A stretch of 60,039 bases of DNA from Rhizobium ruizarguesonis (GCF_012349115.1 NZ_PQIG01000098.1:1-60039), one strand, 5' to 3'; positions 42,409 to 51,416 are shown, counted from the stretch's first letter. Numbers and translations: made by a program. Notes: generated from the sequence alone by a model not told the origin.

Positions 42409-43887
42409 ATGACGAGGATTTCACTCGGCCGTGCGGTACTGCGCGGCACTGTCTGCACTGCTTTGATGGTATCGTTGATGTCCGCGTCCGCGCTGGGTGC
42501 GCCGGTCGACTTGAGCAAGTGGTCGCCGCAATATGTGCGCTCCATTGCCGGCACAGAGGATTTTGACACGGCCGCCGATTGCGCCAAGGTCACCCCGCTC
42601 GACTACAAGGGGCGACTGACGTTCTGGTATCAGGGCGTCTTCGAGGGCGACCCCGACCTCCTGCGCCAGTATTACAAGGAGTTCTTCGAGACCTTCCGCA
42701 AAACCTATCCAAACATCCAGCTTGAGGAACAAGCCCTCACCTATAACGACCTGCTGGACAAGTTCCGGACCGCGCTCCTTGGCAATGCAGCGCCCATGGC
42801 GGTCCGCCTGCAAATCCTGGGCGGCACCGAGTTCGCCTCAAAGGGCTATTTGCAGCCGCTCAAACCCGAGGATGTAGGGTATTCGACCGAGGATTTCTGG
42901 CCCGGCGCAATGAAGGCTGTAACCTGGGACGGGGTGACCTACGGCATTCCAACCAACAACGAGACGATGGCGTTCATCTGGAACGCCGACATCTTCAAAC
43001 GTGCAGGCCTCGATCCGGACAAGGCTCCGGCAACCTGGGACGACGTCGTCAAGGATTCCCAGCAGATCCACGACAAGCTCGGCATTGCCGGTTACGGCCT
43101 CGTAGCTCGCAAGAATGCCGGCAATACGCCGTATCGCTTCATGCCGCAGCTGTGGGCCTATGGCGGCGGCGTCTTCGACGAAGCTACCGCCAACCCGACC
43201 TATAAGAAGGTCGAGCTGAACAGCCCGCAGAGCAAGGCGGCGCTGCAAGCCTCGTACGATATGTATGTTCGCGACAAGTCGGTTCCGGTTTCGGCGCTCA
43301 CCAACCAGCAGGCCGACAACCAGCCCCTCTTCCTCGCTGGCCAGCTCGGCATGATGATCTCGCACCCGTCCGACTACAACGTCATGCTCGACCTGCAGAA
43401 AAAGGCGACGGGTACCGACAAGGACAAGGCGCAGACCGTCATCGACAACATGCGCTACGGTCTGATTCCGACTGGCCCCGACGGCAAGCGTGCCGTCGTG
43501 TTTGGCGGTTCCAACATTCACATCCTGAAGCCCGAATATGTCGAGGGCGGCAAGGTAGACGAGCCGGCTGCAAAGGCTATCATCTGCATGTGGACGAGCC
43601 CTGAATGGTCGCTGAAGATGGCCTATGCCGGCTCGAACCCGGGAAACCTTAACGGCTTCAAGACCAAATGGATGAAGGAACGCCTGGAAAAAATCAAGTT
43701 CCTTGATGTCACGACTTCGATGCTGCCATACGGTATCCCGTTCCCGGCGCTGCCACAGTCGCCCGAGATCATGAACATCATCGTCCCGGACATGCTGCAG
43801 AATGCCCTGACCGGAGCCATGACGGTCGACCAAGCAGCGGATGACGCAGCCAAGAAGGTGAAAGACCTGATGGACGGCGGACTCTAG
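42409..43887 (+). CDS. Family 1 extracellular solute-binding protein (sugar-type ABC transporter)
   Basis: A 492-residue periplasmic protein, cleaved after a signal peptide (residues 1-31, ending SASALGA). It has the SBP_bac_1 layout: LTFWYQGVFEGDPDLLRQYYKEFFETFRKTYPNIQLE, GNAAPMAVRLQ, YGIPTNNETMAFIWNADIFKRAGLDPDKAP and a GMMISHPSDY region, as in maltose/sn-glycerol-phosphate-type binding proteins. It is larger than average (about 420). Two MalF/MalG-type permeases, an ATPase, an enolase homologue and an RraA-family gene follow in the same direction, so the ligand is probably a sugar acid or its glycoside. ATG at 42409 with GGAGG upstream is chosen. Confidence 0.88.
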   Translation: MTRISLGRAVLRGTVCTALMVSLMSASALGAPVDLSKWSPQYVRSIAGTEDFDTAADCAKVTPLDYKGRLTFWYQGVFEGDPDLLRQYYKEFFETFRKTYPNIQLEEQALTYNDLLDKFRTALLGNAAPMAVRLQILGGTEFASKGYLQPLKPEDVGYSTEDFWPGAMKAVTWDGVTYGIPTNNETMAFIWNADIFKRAGLDPDKAPATWDDVVKDSQQIHDKLGIAGYGLVARKNAGNTPYRFMPQLWAYGGGVFDEATANPTYKKVELNSPQSKAALQASYDMYVRDKSVPVSALTNQQADNQPLFLAGQLGMMISHPSDYNVMLDLQKKATGTDKDKAQTVIDNMRYGLIPTGPDGKRAVVFGGSNIHILKPEYVEGGKVDEPAAKAIICMWTSPEWSLKMAYAGSNPGNLNGFKTKWMKERLEKIKFLDVTTSMLPYGIPFPALPQSPEIMNIIVPDMLQNALTGAMTVDQAADDAAKKVKDLMDGGL

Positions 43888-43905
43888 TCCAAGCCTGACG
43901 ATCTG

Positions 43906-43932
43906 ACCGGCTGCGCCTCGATTGCAGCCGGT
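43906..43932 (+). terminator. Intra-operon hairpin after the binding-protein gene
   Basis: A perfect nine-bp stem ACCGGCTGC/GCAGCCGGT with a nine-base loop begins 19 bases after the stop and is followed by TTGTT. It can stabilise the binding-protein message or attenuate the permease genes. Confidence 0.55.
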
Positions 43933-43960
43933 TTGTTCCCAAGAATAAGGGCAGGGCACA

Positions 43961-44920
43961 GTGACGATCTTGACTGGCAAGGCCGAGGCTCGCCGAAGAC
44001 TGCAACCCGACGGGTCCAGCGTGCTGCGAAAAATTTGGGAGCATCGCGCTGACTACGCGTACGTGCTTCCTGCGATCGCTGTGATGCTCATCGTCATAGC
44101 CTATCCGATCTATTATACGATCGAGCTGTCGTTCTTCAATACGCCGCCGGGCCTGCAGCTCCGGGACAAGACTTTCATCGGCCTCGGCAACTACACCGCC
44201 ATCCTCACAAGTCCGGTGTTCTGGACGGTCACCTCGAACACTCTTATCTGGACACTGGGATCCACTTTCATCTCATTTGTCCTGGGGTTTGCCAGCGCCC
44301 TGGCGCTCCATCGCGACTTTGTCGGCCGTGGCATCCTGCGCGCCGTCCTGATCATTCCCTGGGTTATCAGCGCGGTCGCCGCGTCCTATATCTGGAAGTG
44401 GATCTACCATTCGGACTTTGGGATTATCGGCGCGGTGCTGGTCGGCCTCGGATTGGCCGACAGGCCGCCGAATTTCATCGACAGCGTCAGCACAGTGCTG
44501 CCCTCCCTGATCGTCGTCAATATCTGGCGGGAGTTTCCGTTTGCCATGATCATGATGATGGCTGGCCTGCAGACGGTTCCCGATCAGTTGCTGCGCGCCG
44601 CAAAAGTTGACGGAGCCAATGCATGGCAGCGGTTCTGGCACGTCACCTTCCCGCACTTGAGAAACGTCTCGACGGTGACGATCCTCCTGCTGGCAGTGGC
44701 CAACTTCAATTCATTCATCATCCCTTGGATCATGACCGGCGGCGGGCCGTCGAACGCATCACATATCTGGATCACCCACATCTATGAGCTCGCCTTCGGC
44801 CGCCAGCGCTGGGGGGTAGCATCGGCCTATTCGGTGCTGCTGTTCCTGATCCTGATGTCGCTCGGCTACTTCTACGTCCGTGCGCTAAGCGGTAACGAGC
44901 GGAAGGATGGGAGCGCATGA
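43961..44920 (+). CDS. Sugar ABC transporter permease (MalF/UgpA type)
   Basis: A 319-residue inner-membrane protein with about six transmembrane helices after a charged 35-residue N-terminus. The coupling region reads LRAAKVDGANAWQRFWHVTFPHLRNV, the EAA motif of carbohydrate permeases. Start is GTG at 43961, with GGGCAGGG before it. Overlaps the next permease by four bases, implying coupling; works with the binding protein upstream and ATPase downstream. Confidence 0.92.
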   Translation: MTILTGKAEARRRLQPDGSSVLRKIWEHRADYAYVLPAIAVMLIVIAYPIYYTIELSFFNTPPGLQLRDKTFIGLGNYTAILTSPVFWTVTSNTLIWTLGSTFISFVLGFASALALHRDFVGRGILRAVLIIPWVISAVAASYIWKWIYHSDFGIIGAVLVGLGLADRPPNFIDSVSTVLPSLIVVNIWREFPFAMIMMMAGLQTVPDQLLRAAKVDGANAWQRFWHVTFPHLRNVSTVTILLLAVANFNSFIIPWIMTGGGPSNASHIWITHIYELAFGRQRWGVASAYSVLLFLILMSLGYFYVRALSGNERKDGSA

Positions 44921-45807
44921 GCACGATTGCCGAGACTGCTCCTCGAGGCAAGGCCCGTCGCCGTATACGCATCGACGGATGGCGGTGGGGCGGACGCATC
45001 TTCCTCGTGTTCATGCTGCTTTACACCGCGTTGCCGATGATCTGGATGCTGATCACCTCGATCAAGTCCGGCTTCGCGGCCATGCAATTCCCGCCGCAAT
45101 GGTGGCCTGACCAACCCACCCTTGCCAGCTACCAGAAGCTGCTCGATCCGCAAAACAGCGTTGGCCAGGACTTCCTCCGCTTCTTCTGGAACAGCCTTTT
45201 CGTCTCCACCGCCACGACCATCCTTTCGGTCATCGTGGCAGTTCCTGCGGCCTACGCTTTTTCGCGCTTCACCTTCCCGGGCCGAAACTTTCTGTTCTTC
45301 GCCGTCTTGCTTCGCAACATGTTCCCGGCCGTGATCTTTCTCGTGCCGCTCTTCATCCTGATGCGCGCGATCGGGCTGGTGAACACGCATGCGTCGCTCA
45401 TCCTCACCTACCTCACATTCGGCCTGCCGCTGGCGATCTGGCTCCTCAAGGGCTTCTACGACAACATCCCGGTGCAACTCGAGCAGGCGGCGCGCATCGA
45501 CGGAGCGACGCGGTTCCAGGCCTTTGTCCTGATCGTGATGCCGCTCTCGGCGCCAGGAATCATCGCCACGGCGATCTATGCCTTCATCGGCGCGTGGAAC
45601 GAGTACATCTACGCCTACACCTTCCTCTCCAAGAACGACCAGTTGACACTGCCGGTCGGCATCCAGCGCTTTTTCTCGGAAAATACGACGGACTTTCCGG
45701 GCCTGATGGCGGCCAGCTTTATGATGAGCGTGCCCGTCGTGGTCCTGTTCCTCGTCCTGCAACGATACTTCGTACGCGCCCTTACAGAAGGCGCAGTCAA
45801 GCACTAG
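44917..45807 (+). CDS. Sugar ABC transporter permease (MalG/UgpE type)
   Basis: A 296-residue permease with about six transmembrane helices. The coupling motif EQAARIDGATRFQAFVLIVMPLSAPG and the region GAWNEYIYAYTFLSKNDQLTLPVGIQRFF match MalG-type permeases of CUT1 transporters. ATGA overlap with the preceding permease. Pairs with it to form the translocation channel. Confidence 0.92.
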   Translation: MSTIAETAPRGKARRRIRIDGWRWGGRIFLVFMLLYTALPMIWMLITSIKSGFAAMQFPPQWWPDQPTLASYQKLLDPQNSVGQDFLRFFWNSLFVSTATTILSVIVAVPAAYAFSRFTFPGRNFLFFAVLLRNMFPAVIFLVPLFILMRAIGLVNTHASLILTYLTFGLPLAIWLLKGFYDNIPVQLEQAARIDGATRFQAFVLIVMPLSAPGIIATAIYAFIGAWNEYIYAYTFLSKNDQLTLPVGIQRFFSENTTDFPGLMAASFMMSVPVVVLFLVLQRYFVRALTEGAVKH

Positions 45808-45818
45808 AGGAGTTGCCG

Positions 45819-46916
45819 GTGGCCCACGTGGTCCTCAAAGATCTGGTCAAGACCTATGGCAGCTTCAAAGCTGTCAACAATGTTTCGCTGACGGTCAACG
45901 ACGGCGAATTCGTTGCGCTCGTCGGCCCTTCAGGCTGCGGCAAGACGACCACGCTCAATCTGGTAGCGGGGCTAATCCCCATCACATCGGGCGACATCGT
46001 CATCGGCGACCGGGTGGTCAACGACCTCGACCCCAAGGACCGGGACATCGCAATGGTGTTCCAGAACTACGCACTCTATCCGCAAAAATCGGTCTACAAA
46101 AATCTGGCGTTCCCGCTGCAGATGCGCAAACTGCCAAGGGACGAGATCGACAAGAAGGTCAAGGAAGCAGCGCGAGTGCTCGACATGACGCAGTTGCTCG
46201 AGCGCAAGCCACGCGAACTTTCGGGCGGGCAACAGCAGCGCGTGGCGCTCGGCCGTGCCCTCGTTCGCGATCCGGCGGTATTCCTGATGGATGAACCACT
46301 CTCCAACCTCGACGCGAAGCTGCGCGTGCAGATGCGCTCAGAGATCAAGCGCTTCCACCAGGACCTCAAGGCAACGATCATCTATGTGACGCACGACCAG
46401 CTCGAAGCCGTGACCATGGCCGACAGGATGGCGGTGATGAACGGCGGCTACCTGCAGCAATACGATTCACCGGCGCAGGTCTTTGCCCATCCGGTGAACA
46501 TGTTCGTCGCCAGCTTCGTCGGCAGCCCGGCGATGAGCCTTGTTCCGCTGCAGGCGTCAACGGCAAGCGGCAACACTGTGTTGACCAGCGCGGAGGGCTG
46601 GCGCCTCGAGCTCTCGCCAGAAAACGCTCAGAAGGTCTCAAGGGCAACAACCAAGAAGGTTGTGCTCGGCGCACGTCACTCGACGATCAAGCTGCACAAA
46701 AGTGCGATGCCTGGAAGCGTCCCGGCCAAGGCCTACACGGTGGAGCCGACCGGAGACGTCACCTTCGTCCAGGCGTTTCTTTCCGGCGCCATCGTCAACG
46801 TCAGCGTGCCGCCGACCATTGCCGTCGCGCCCGACGAACAGATTTGGCTCGAGTTCGACCAAGAGCGGATGCATCTGTTCGACGGCGAAACAGAAATGGC
46901 CCTCAAGGCCAACTGA
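45819..46916 (+). CDS. Sugar ABC transporter ATPase (MalK/UgpC type)
   Basis: A 365-residue ATPase. Walker A GPSGCGKTT, signature LSGGQQQRVALGRAL, Walker B VFLMDEPLSNLDAKLR and switch His in YVTHDQLEA. A C-terminal TOBE-type regulatory domain follows (residues about 240-365), as in MalK. Start is GTG at 45819 with GAGGAG six bases upstream, overlapping nothing; the frame extends far upstream through the permease gene and that extension is rejected. It energises the preceding permeases. Confidence 0.93.
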   Translation: MAHVVLKDLVKTYGSFKAVNNVSLTVNDGEFVALVGPSGCGKTTTLNLVAGLIPITSGDIVIGDRVVNDLDPKDRDIAMVFQNYALYPQKSVYKNLAFPLQMRKLPRDEIDKKVKEAARVLDMTQLLERKPRELSGGQQQRVALGRALVRDPAVFLMDEPLSNLDAKLRVQMRSEIKRFHQDLKATIIYVTHDQLEAVTMADRMAVMNGGYLQQYDSPAQVFAHPVNMFVASFVGSPAMSLVPLQASTASGNTVLTSAEGWRLELSPENAQKVSRATTKKVVLGARHSTIKLHKSAMPGSVPAKAYTVEPTGDVTFVQAFLSGAIVNVSVPPTIAVAPDEQIWLEFDQERMHLFDGETEMALKAN

Positions 46917-46949
46917 TACCAAGCGGATGTGTGCGATACGAGGGCGTGG

Positions 46950-48113
46950 ATGACTACGAAACTTAAAATCACGGCGATCAAGCCCTATCCGGTATGGGTA
47001 GGAACGCGCAACCAGATGCTGGTCAAGGTCGAGACTGACAACGGCATCTTCGGTTGGGGCGAGAGCGGCTTGAGCGGTCGCGAGAAGGCCGTGGCCGGCG
47101 CGATCGAGCACTATCGCGAGTTTCTCATCGGCCGAGACGCGATGCAGATTGGTCGGATCTGGCAGGAAGTTTATCGCAGCCAATACTTCGAAGGCGGGCG
47201 CGTTCTGCAGGCGGCGATTTCCGCCATCGACATTGCCCTTCACGACATCAAGGGCAAGGCGCTGGGGGTGCCGGCCTACGACCTGCTGGGCGGCAAGCAG
47301 CGCGACCGCATTCCTACCTTCGCCTCGACCGGTGACGAGGCCGAAGGCGATGTTGCCATCGAACGAGCCCGCGAACTACGCGCACAGGGGTGGCAGGCGA
47401 TCCGCTTCTTTCCCATCGGGCAAAACAGCAAGGACATCTTTGAGCCGCGCGAATCGATCGGCACTACCGCAAGCATGCTAAACAAGGCGCGCGAGGCGCT
47501 GGGCGACGACGTCGTCCTGGGTATCGACTATCACCATCGGCTGTCGGTGGCAGAGGCGGCGAGCTTCTGCAACAAGCTCGGCCGTGGCGTGCTTGATTTC
47601 CTCGAGGAGCCGATACGGGACGAGACACCGGAGGCCTACGAATCCCTGCGCACGATGACCGACATCCCGTTCGCCATCGGCGAGGAATTTGCCAGCAAGT
47701 GGCAATTCCTGCCCTATATCGAGCGCGGCATCCATCAGTTCAACCGGCTCGATGTTTGCAATGTTGGCGGGCTCACCGAAGCGATGAAGGTGGCTGGCTG
47801 GAGCGAGGCGCACTATGTGGACCTGATGCCGCACAATCCCCTCGGCCCAGTCTGCACGGCCGCGACCATCCATCTCGCCGCCGCCGTTCCGAATTTCGCT
47901 TGGCTCGAGACCAGGGCGCCCGAAGCAAAGCTGGGCTTCGATAATTCCGACTTCTTCCCCGTGCAGCCACGGCTCGACGGCCCCGACTATCCGGTCAGCG
48001 ATCTGCCGGGGCTCGGCGTCGAGGTCAATGAAGAGGCGGTCAAGGCGGAGAGCTTTCGTTTCTGGGAAGCGCCTCACCTGAAGCGCCGCGACGGTTCTGT
48101 TACGAACTGGTAG
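46950..48113 (+). CDS. Enolase superfamily acid-sugar dehydratase-like enzyme (galactonate dehydratase-like), copy D
   Basis: A 387-residue enzyme. Cap motif ALHDIKGKALGVPAYDLLGGKQRD is typical of D-galactonate/mannonate dehydratase relatives. Barrel motifs: GIDYHHRLSVAEAA (metal Asp and catalytic His), FLEEPIRD and AIGEEFASKW (metal Glu), LMPHNPLGP (second His). The position that carries Lys in many MR enzymes is Arg (AIRFF), as expected if two His do the chemistry. It differs from copies A-C in all these motifs. Location between the ATPase gene and the RraA gene links it to the same sugar-acid locus. ATG at 46950 has GAGGG before it. Confidence 0.88.
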   Translation: MTTKLKITAIKPYPVWVGTRNQMLVKVETDNGIFGWGESGLSGREKAVAGAIEHYREFLIGRDAMQIGRIWQEVYRSQYFEGGRVLQAAISAIDIALHDIKGKALGVPAYDLLGGKQRDRIPTFASTGDEAEGDVAIERARELRAQGWQAIRFFPIGQNSKDIFEPRESIGTTASMLNKAREALGDDVVLGIDYHHRLSVAEAASFCNKLGRGVLDFLEEPIRDETPEAYESLRTMTDIPFAIGEEFASKWQFLPYIERGIHQFNRLDVCNVGGLTEAMKVAGWSEAHYVDLMPHNPLGPVCTAATIHLAAAVPNFAWLETRAPEAKLGFDNSDFFPVQPRLDGPDYPVSDLPGLGVEVNEEAVKAESFRFWEAPHLKRRDGSVTNW

Positions 48114-48134
48114 TTTCATCCACCGGAGTCTAAA

Positions 48135-48884
48135 ATGACCCATACTCCCGACATTACGCGACCGCCCAAAGACCTGATCGACGCACTGAAGGAAATCGGC
48201 GCCGCGACGGTTGCCGGCACGCTTGGCCACATGGGCTTCCGCAATCCGCACATGGTCGGTCCCGTGCCGCAGAACCGCGGGAAGTCGATCGTCGGTCCGG
48301 CGCTGACGCTCCAGTTCATGCCGCAGCGGCCGGACCTCTTCACCGAGGGAGAATATGCCGATCCGGAGACGCAGTTGCACCGGCACGTGCTCTATCACGC
48401 GCAGGAGGGCGATGTGGTCGTGGTCGACGCGCGCGGCGACATGAGCTCGGGCGTCTTTGGCGATATGATGTCGACGTATTTCAAAGGCAGAGGCGGCGCT
48501 GGCATCGTAATCGACGGATGCATGCGCGATCGGCCCAATGTCGAGAAGCTAGATCTCCCCCTATGGCTGCGCGGCTGGACTCCCAACTACCATGTGCAGA
48601 CCAGCATCTATCCCAATGCCGTCAACGTTCCGATTGCCTGCGGCGGTGTCACGGTCATCCCCGGCGACATCATCGTCGCCGACGACGACGGGGTGGTGGT
48701 GCTTCCAGTCGCAATGGCCTCGAAGGTAATCGAAGAATCGCAAAAGCATCACGATTGGGAGGAGTTCTCGCGAGCGAAGCTTATGGAGGGCGGGTCGTTG
48801 CAGCGCTACTATCCGCTGCATGACGATGCCCGCGGAGAGTACGAAGAGTGGCGCAAAACAAACCGCTTGGAGAACCGAAGTTAG
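48135..48884 (+). CDS. RraA-family protein (HMG/CHA aldolase or RraA-like)
   Basis: A 249-residue protein. GDVVVVDARGDMSSGVFGDMMSTYFKGRGGAGIVIDGCMRD contains the conserved RraA/aldolase core (GDVxVxD, GG, G, D, R). In this family the same fold serves as a ribonuclease E regulator or as a divalent-metal aldolase/decarboxylase for 4-hydroxy-2-oxo acids. Next to sugar-acid dehydratase-like genes the aldolase role is likelier: a dehydratase would make a 2-keto-3-deoxy acid that an aldolase can split. The C-terminal 45 residues are an unusual acidic extension. Substrate unknown. Confidence 0.82.
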   Translation: MTHTPDITRPPKDLIDALKEIGAATVAGTLGHMGFRNPHMVGPVPQNRGKSIVGPALTLQFMPQRPDLFTEGEYADPETQLHRHVLYHAQEGDVVVVDARGDMSSGVFGDMMSTYFKGRGGAGIVIDGCMRDRPNVEKLDLPLWLRGWTPNYHVQTSIYPNAVNVPIACGGVTVIPGDIIVADDDGVVVLPVAMASKVIEESQKHHDWEEFSRAKLMEGGSLQRYYPLHDDARGEYEEWRKTNRLENRS

Positions 48885-49003
48885 CCTTTCGATTACCGGA
48901 GGCGGCCGGCGACCTGCCGCATCGACTTGCGCACCGCGTCGAGAAAGGCTGGCGTTCTCCCTCAATTGCCAGCGGAACGTCGAGCAGTGCGCGTAAAATC
49001 CGC

Positions 49004-49049
49004 TTGACAAAACGCGTCTTCCGCCACTATTGGGTAATCGATAACCCAA
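49004..49049 (+). promoter_or_regulatory. Promoter and LacI-type operator of the beta-fructoside operon
   Basis: TTGACA at 49004 is a -35-like hexamer; about 16-17 bases later an ACTATT-like -10 overlaps the start of a near-perfect palindrome, TTGGGTAATCGATAACCCAA (49030-49049), whose only asymmetry is a pair of A positions. Such CG-centred palindromes are classical LacI-family operators. It lies immediately upstream of AAGGAGG and the LacI start, so it probably mediates autoregulation and control of the whole operon. The gap 48885-49003 holds nothing else recognised. Confidence 0.7.
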
Positions 49050-49054
49050 GGAGG

Positions 49055-50065
49055 ATGGTGAAGATCGTGGCAGTCTCGCTTTCTGACATCGCGGAACGTG
49101 CGGGCGTCTCGGTAAAGACGGTTTCCGGCGCATTGCACGGCGGCTCCGCCCGCATGTCGGACGATACGCGCCAGAAGATCAAGGCCATTGCGGAAGAACT
49201 CGGCTACGTGACCAACCTTGCGGCGCGTGGCGTTCGTCAGGGCTGGCTGCCGCTGGTCGGCGTCGTCTCCGACGGCCTCATCACTTCGCCCTTCGCCACC
49301 GAGATCGTGCGTGGCCTCGACGGGGCGGCCCGCAGCGCCGGCATGGCGGTCTTTGCGGTCAACCACAGAAGCGGCCAGTCTATCGGCTCGGTGCTCGACG
49401 AGGTGCAGCAGTTCCGGCCGCGCGCCGTTGCTTATGCCGCCATGTATCACAAGCATGTCGCCCTGTCGGACAGGTTGGCGGGCGCCGTCGGCGTCATGAT
49501 CAACTGCCGCGAGGCTGCCGGCCGCGTCACCGCGCTGGTGCCGGACGAAGAGGGCGGCGCGCGGGAGATCGTGAATTATCTGCTCGTCGCCGGCCGCCGA
49601 CGCATCGCCTTTATCAACCTGCCGGGCATTCTCGCTGGCACGCTGCGCGAGGTGGGGTTTCGTGCGGCGCTTGAGGAGGGGGGCATCGACCCCGTCGGCG
49701 TGTTGCCGGCGGTGCGCCGCAGCGTCTATAGCGACCGCGCGCCAAGCCTTGTTGCCTCTCATGTGGAGGCGCTTCTGAAATCCGGTCAACGGCCGGACGC
49801 CATCCTGTGCGGTAATGACCGCGTGGCGATGGAAGTCTATGCGGCGCTCGCCCGCGCCGGTCTTCGCATTCCGGATGATATCGCGGTGGCAAGCTTCGAC
49901 AACCAGGTCGAGCTTGCCTCGCGGCTGGACCCGCCGTTGACGACGATGGCCCTGCCGCACCGCGCCATGGGCCGCCTTGCCATGGAGATCCTCCTGGCCG
50001 AGCAGCCCGAACCGCCGCATCTGCGGAAACTGCCGTTCCATCTGGTCGAACGGGCATCCGTCTGA
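49055..50065 (+). CDS. LacI-family transcriptional repressor of the beta-fructoside operon
   Basis: A 336-residue LacI-type regulator with VSLSDIAERAGVSVKTVSGALHG at the N-terminus (helix-turn-helix and hinge) and a periplasmic-binding-protein-like core (VVSDGLITSPFATEIVRGLDGAARSAG, GNDRVAMEVYAALARAG, SFDNQVELASRLDPPLTTM). Start uncertain: ATG at 49055 directly abuts AAGGAGG, GTG at 49058 or 49067 are alternatives. It lies just downstream of its likely operator and ahead of the binding protein, permeases, GH32 and ATPase, all in one direction. Confidence 0.87.
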   Translation: MVKIVAVSLSDIAERAGVSVKTVSGALHGGSARMSDDTRQKIKAIAEELGYVTNLAARGVRQGWLPLVGVVSDGLITSPFATEIVRGLDGAARSAGMAVFAVNHRSGQSIGSVLDEVQQFRPRAVAYAAMYHKHVALSDRLAGAVGVMINCREAAGRVTALVPDEEGGAREIVNYLLVAGRRRIAFINLPGILAGTLREVGFRAALEEGGIDPVGVLPAVRRSVYSDRAPSLVASHVEALLKSGQRPDAILCGNDRVAMEVYAALARAGLRIPDDIAVASFDNQVELASRLDPPLTTMALPHRAMGRLAMEILLAEQPEPPHLRKLPFHLVERASV

Positions 50066-50099
50066 AAATCGAATAGTGTCTAACAGGAGGAGAATATCA

Positions 50100-51404
50100 A
50101 TGAGCATTTCAATGGGTAATCGTTTACTTTCCGCACTCCTAGCGTCCGCCGCGCTGGTCGCAACCGCCGGTTTTGCCGAGGCGAAGACTGTCATCCACGT
50201 TATGCACCAGGGCGATCCCGGGTGGGTGAAGGCCTATGGCGACGTTGCCGCCCGCTTCGAGGCCGCCAATCCCGATGTCGACATCGAGATGATATACGCG
50301 CCGCACGATGCCTATAACGAAAAGTTCAGCGCCGCCGTCATGGCCAAGCAGTTGCCCGATATCATGGAACTCGATGCTCCGTTCCTCGCCAATTATGTCT
50401 GGTCCGGCTATCTGCAGGCCGTCAAGCCGCTCATTGACAAGGACCTGCTCGATGACATGACGGATTCGAATATCGCCCAGGGCACCTATCCGATCGACAA
50501 GGACCTCTATGCGATCGGCCTAACCGACTCCTCGGTCGTGCTCTACGGCAATAAGAAATATCTTGAAACCATTGGCGCCCGCATTCCGAAATCGGTCGAC
50601 GATGCCTGGACCCGCGAGGAATTCGAAGGCTATCTCGAAAAGCTTTCCAAGCTTGAAGGCGTGAAGTGGCCGATCGACACCTTCCGAGGTTACGGCATCA
50701 AGACCGAGTGGATCACCTATGCCTACGGCCCCCTGCTCGAAAGCGCCGGCTGCGACCTGATCGACCGCAAGACTTGGAAGGCCAGCGGCACGCTCGATGG
50801 CGAGGCCTGCGTCAAGGCGCTGACGATGATGCAGGACTGGGTGAAGAAGGGCTGGGTCGTACCGACTTCGTCGGGCACCAACCAGTTCTACGCCGAGGGA
50901 CAGCCGGCCGCGCTCGCCATGGGCGGCCACTGGTTCTACGCGGAGGCATCGGCAGCGATGAAGGACAATATCGTCGTCATGCCGCTGCCGAAGATCGGCG
51001 ACAAGGGCGTGAGCCCGAACGGAACCTGGATCTGGGGCATTTCCGCGACCTCGGAAAACCCTGAGATCGCCGGCAAGTTCCTGAGCTTCCTGCTGAAGGA
51101 CAAGGAGTACCGGGAGTACGCCAAGACCCAGTCCGCCTATCCGGGCCTGAAGAGCTTCGCTGCCGAATCCCCGCTCTATGCGCAAGGCGGTCCGCTCGCC
51201 ATCGCCTTTGAGCAGGCTTCCAAGACCGCGATCGCCCGTCCGCCGCACCCGGCCTATCCGACGATCACCTCGGCCTTCATGCAGGCCGTCGACAAGATCT
51301 TCAATGGCGGTGACGCGCAGGACGCGCTGACGGCCGCTGCCAAGAAGATCGACGAGGATATCGAGGACAACGCCGGCTACCCGCCCTTCGACGAGCAGCA
51401 GTAA
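50100..51404 (+). CDS. Family 1 extracellular solute-binding protein (carbohydrate ABC transporter)
   Basis: A 434-residue periplasmic protein with a Sec signal peptide (residues 1-29, ending FAEA). Mature part matches SBP_bac_1: VIHVMHQGDPGWVKAYGDVAARFEAANPDVDIEMIYAPHDAYNEKFSAAVMAKQLPDIMELD, IDKDLYAIGLTDSSVVLYGNKKYLE, and the AMGGHWFYAEA segment near the hinge. Size fits sugar-binding proteins. It should deliver fructosides or sucrose-like sugars to the two permeases downstream, since a cytoplasmic GH32 follows. GGAGGAG precedes the ATG at 50100. It starts 34 bases after the LacI stop. Confidence 0.9.
   Translation: MSISMGNRLLSALLASAALVATAGFAEAKTVIHVMHQGDPGWVKAYGDVAARFEAANPDVDIEMIYAPHDAYNEKFSAAVMAKQLPDIMELDAPFLANYVWSGYLQAVKPLIDKDLLDDMTDSNIAQGTYPIDKDLYAIGLTDSSVVLYGNKKYLETIGARIPKSVDDAWTREEFEGYLEKLSKLEGVKWPIDTFRGYGIKTEWITYAYGPLLESAGCDLIDRKTWKASGTLDGEACVKALTMMQDWVKKGWVVPTSSGTNQFYAEGQPAALAMGGHWFYAEASAAMKDNIVVMPLPKIGDKGVSPNGTWIWGISATSENPEIAGKFLSFLLKDKEYREYAKTQSAYPGLKSFAAESPLYAQGGPLAIAFEQASKTAIARPPHPAYPTITSAFMQAVDKIFNGGDAQDALTAAAKKIDEDIEDNAGYPPFDEQQ
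50113..50127. promoter_or_regulatory. Second LacI-type operator-like site inside the binding-protein gene
   Basis: The 15 bases TGGGTAATCGTTTAC begin at the fifth codon of the binding-protein gene. The first ten bases (TGGGTAATCG) are identical to the operator at 49031, and GTAATCGTTTAC is itself a near-palindrome of LacI type. A downstream site within the message region could act as a roadblock or loop with the promoter operator about 1.1 kb upstream. A coding coincidence is possible. Confidence 0.4.
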
Positions 51405-51416
51405 GGGGTTTTGACG

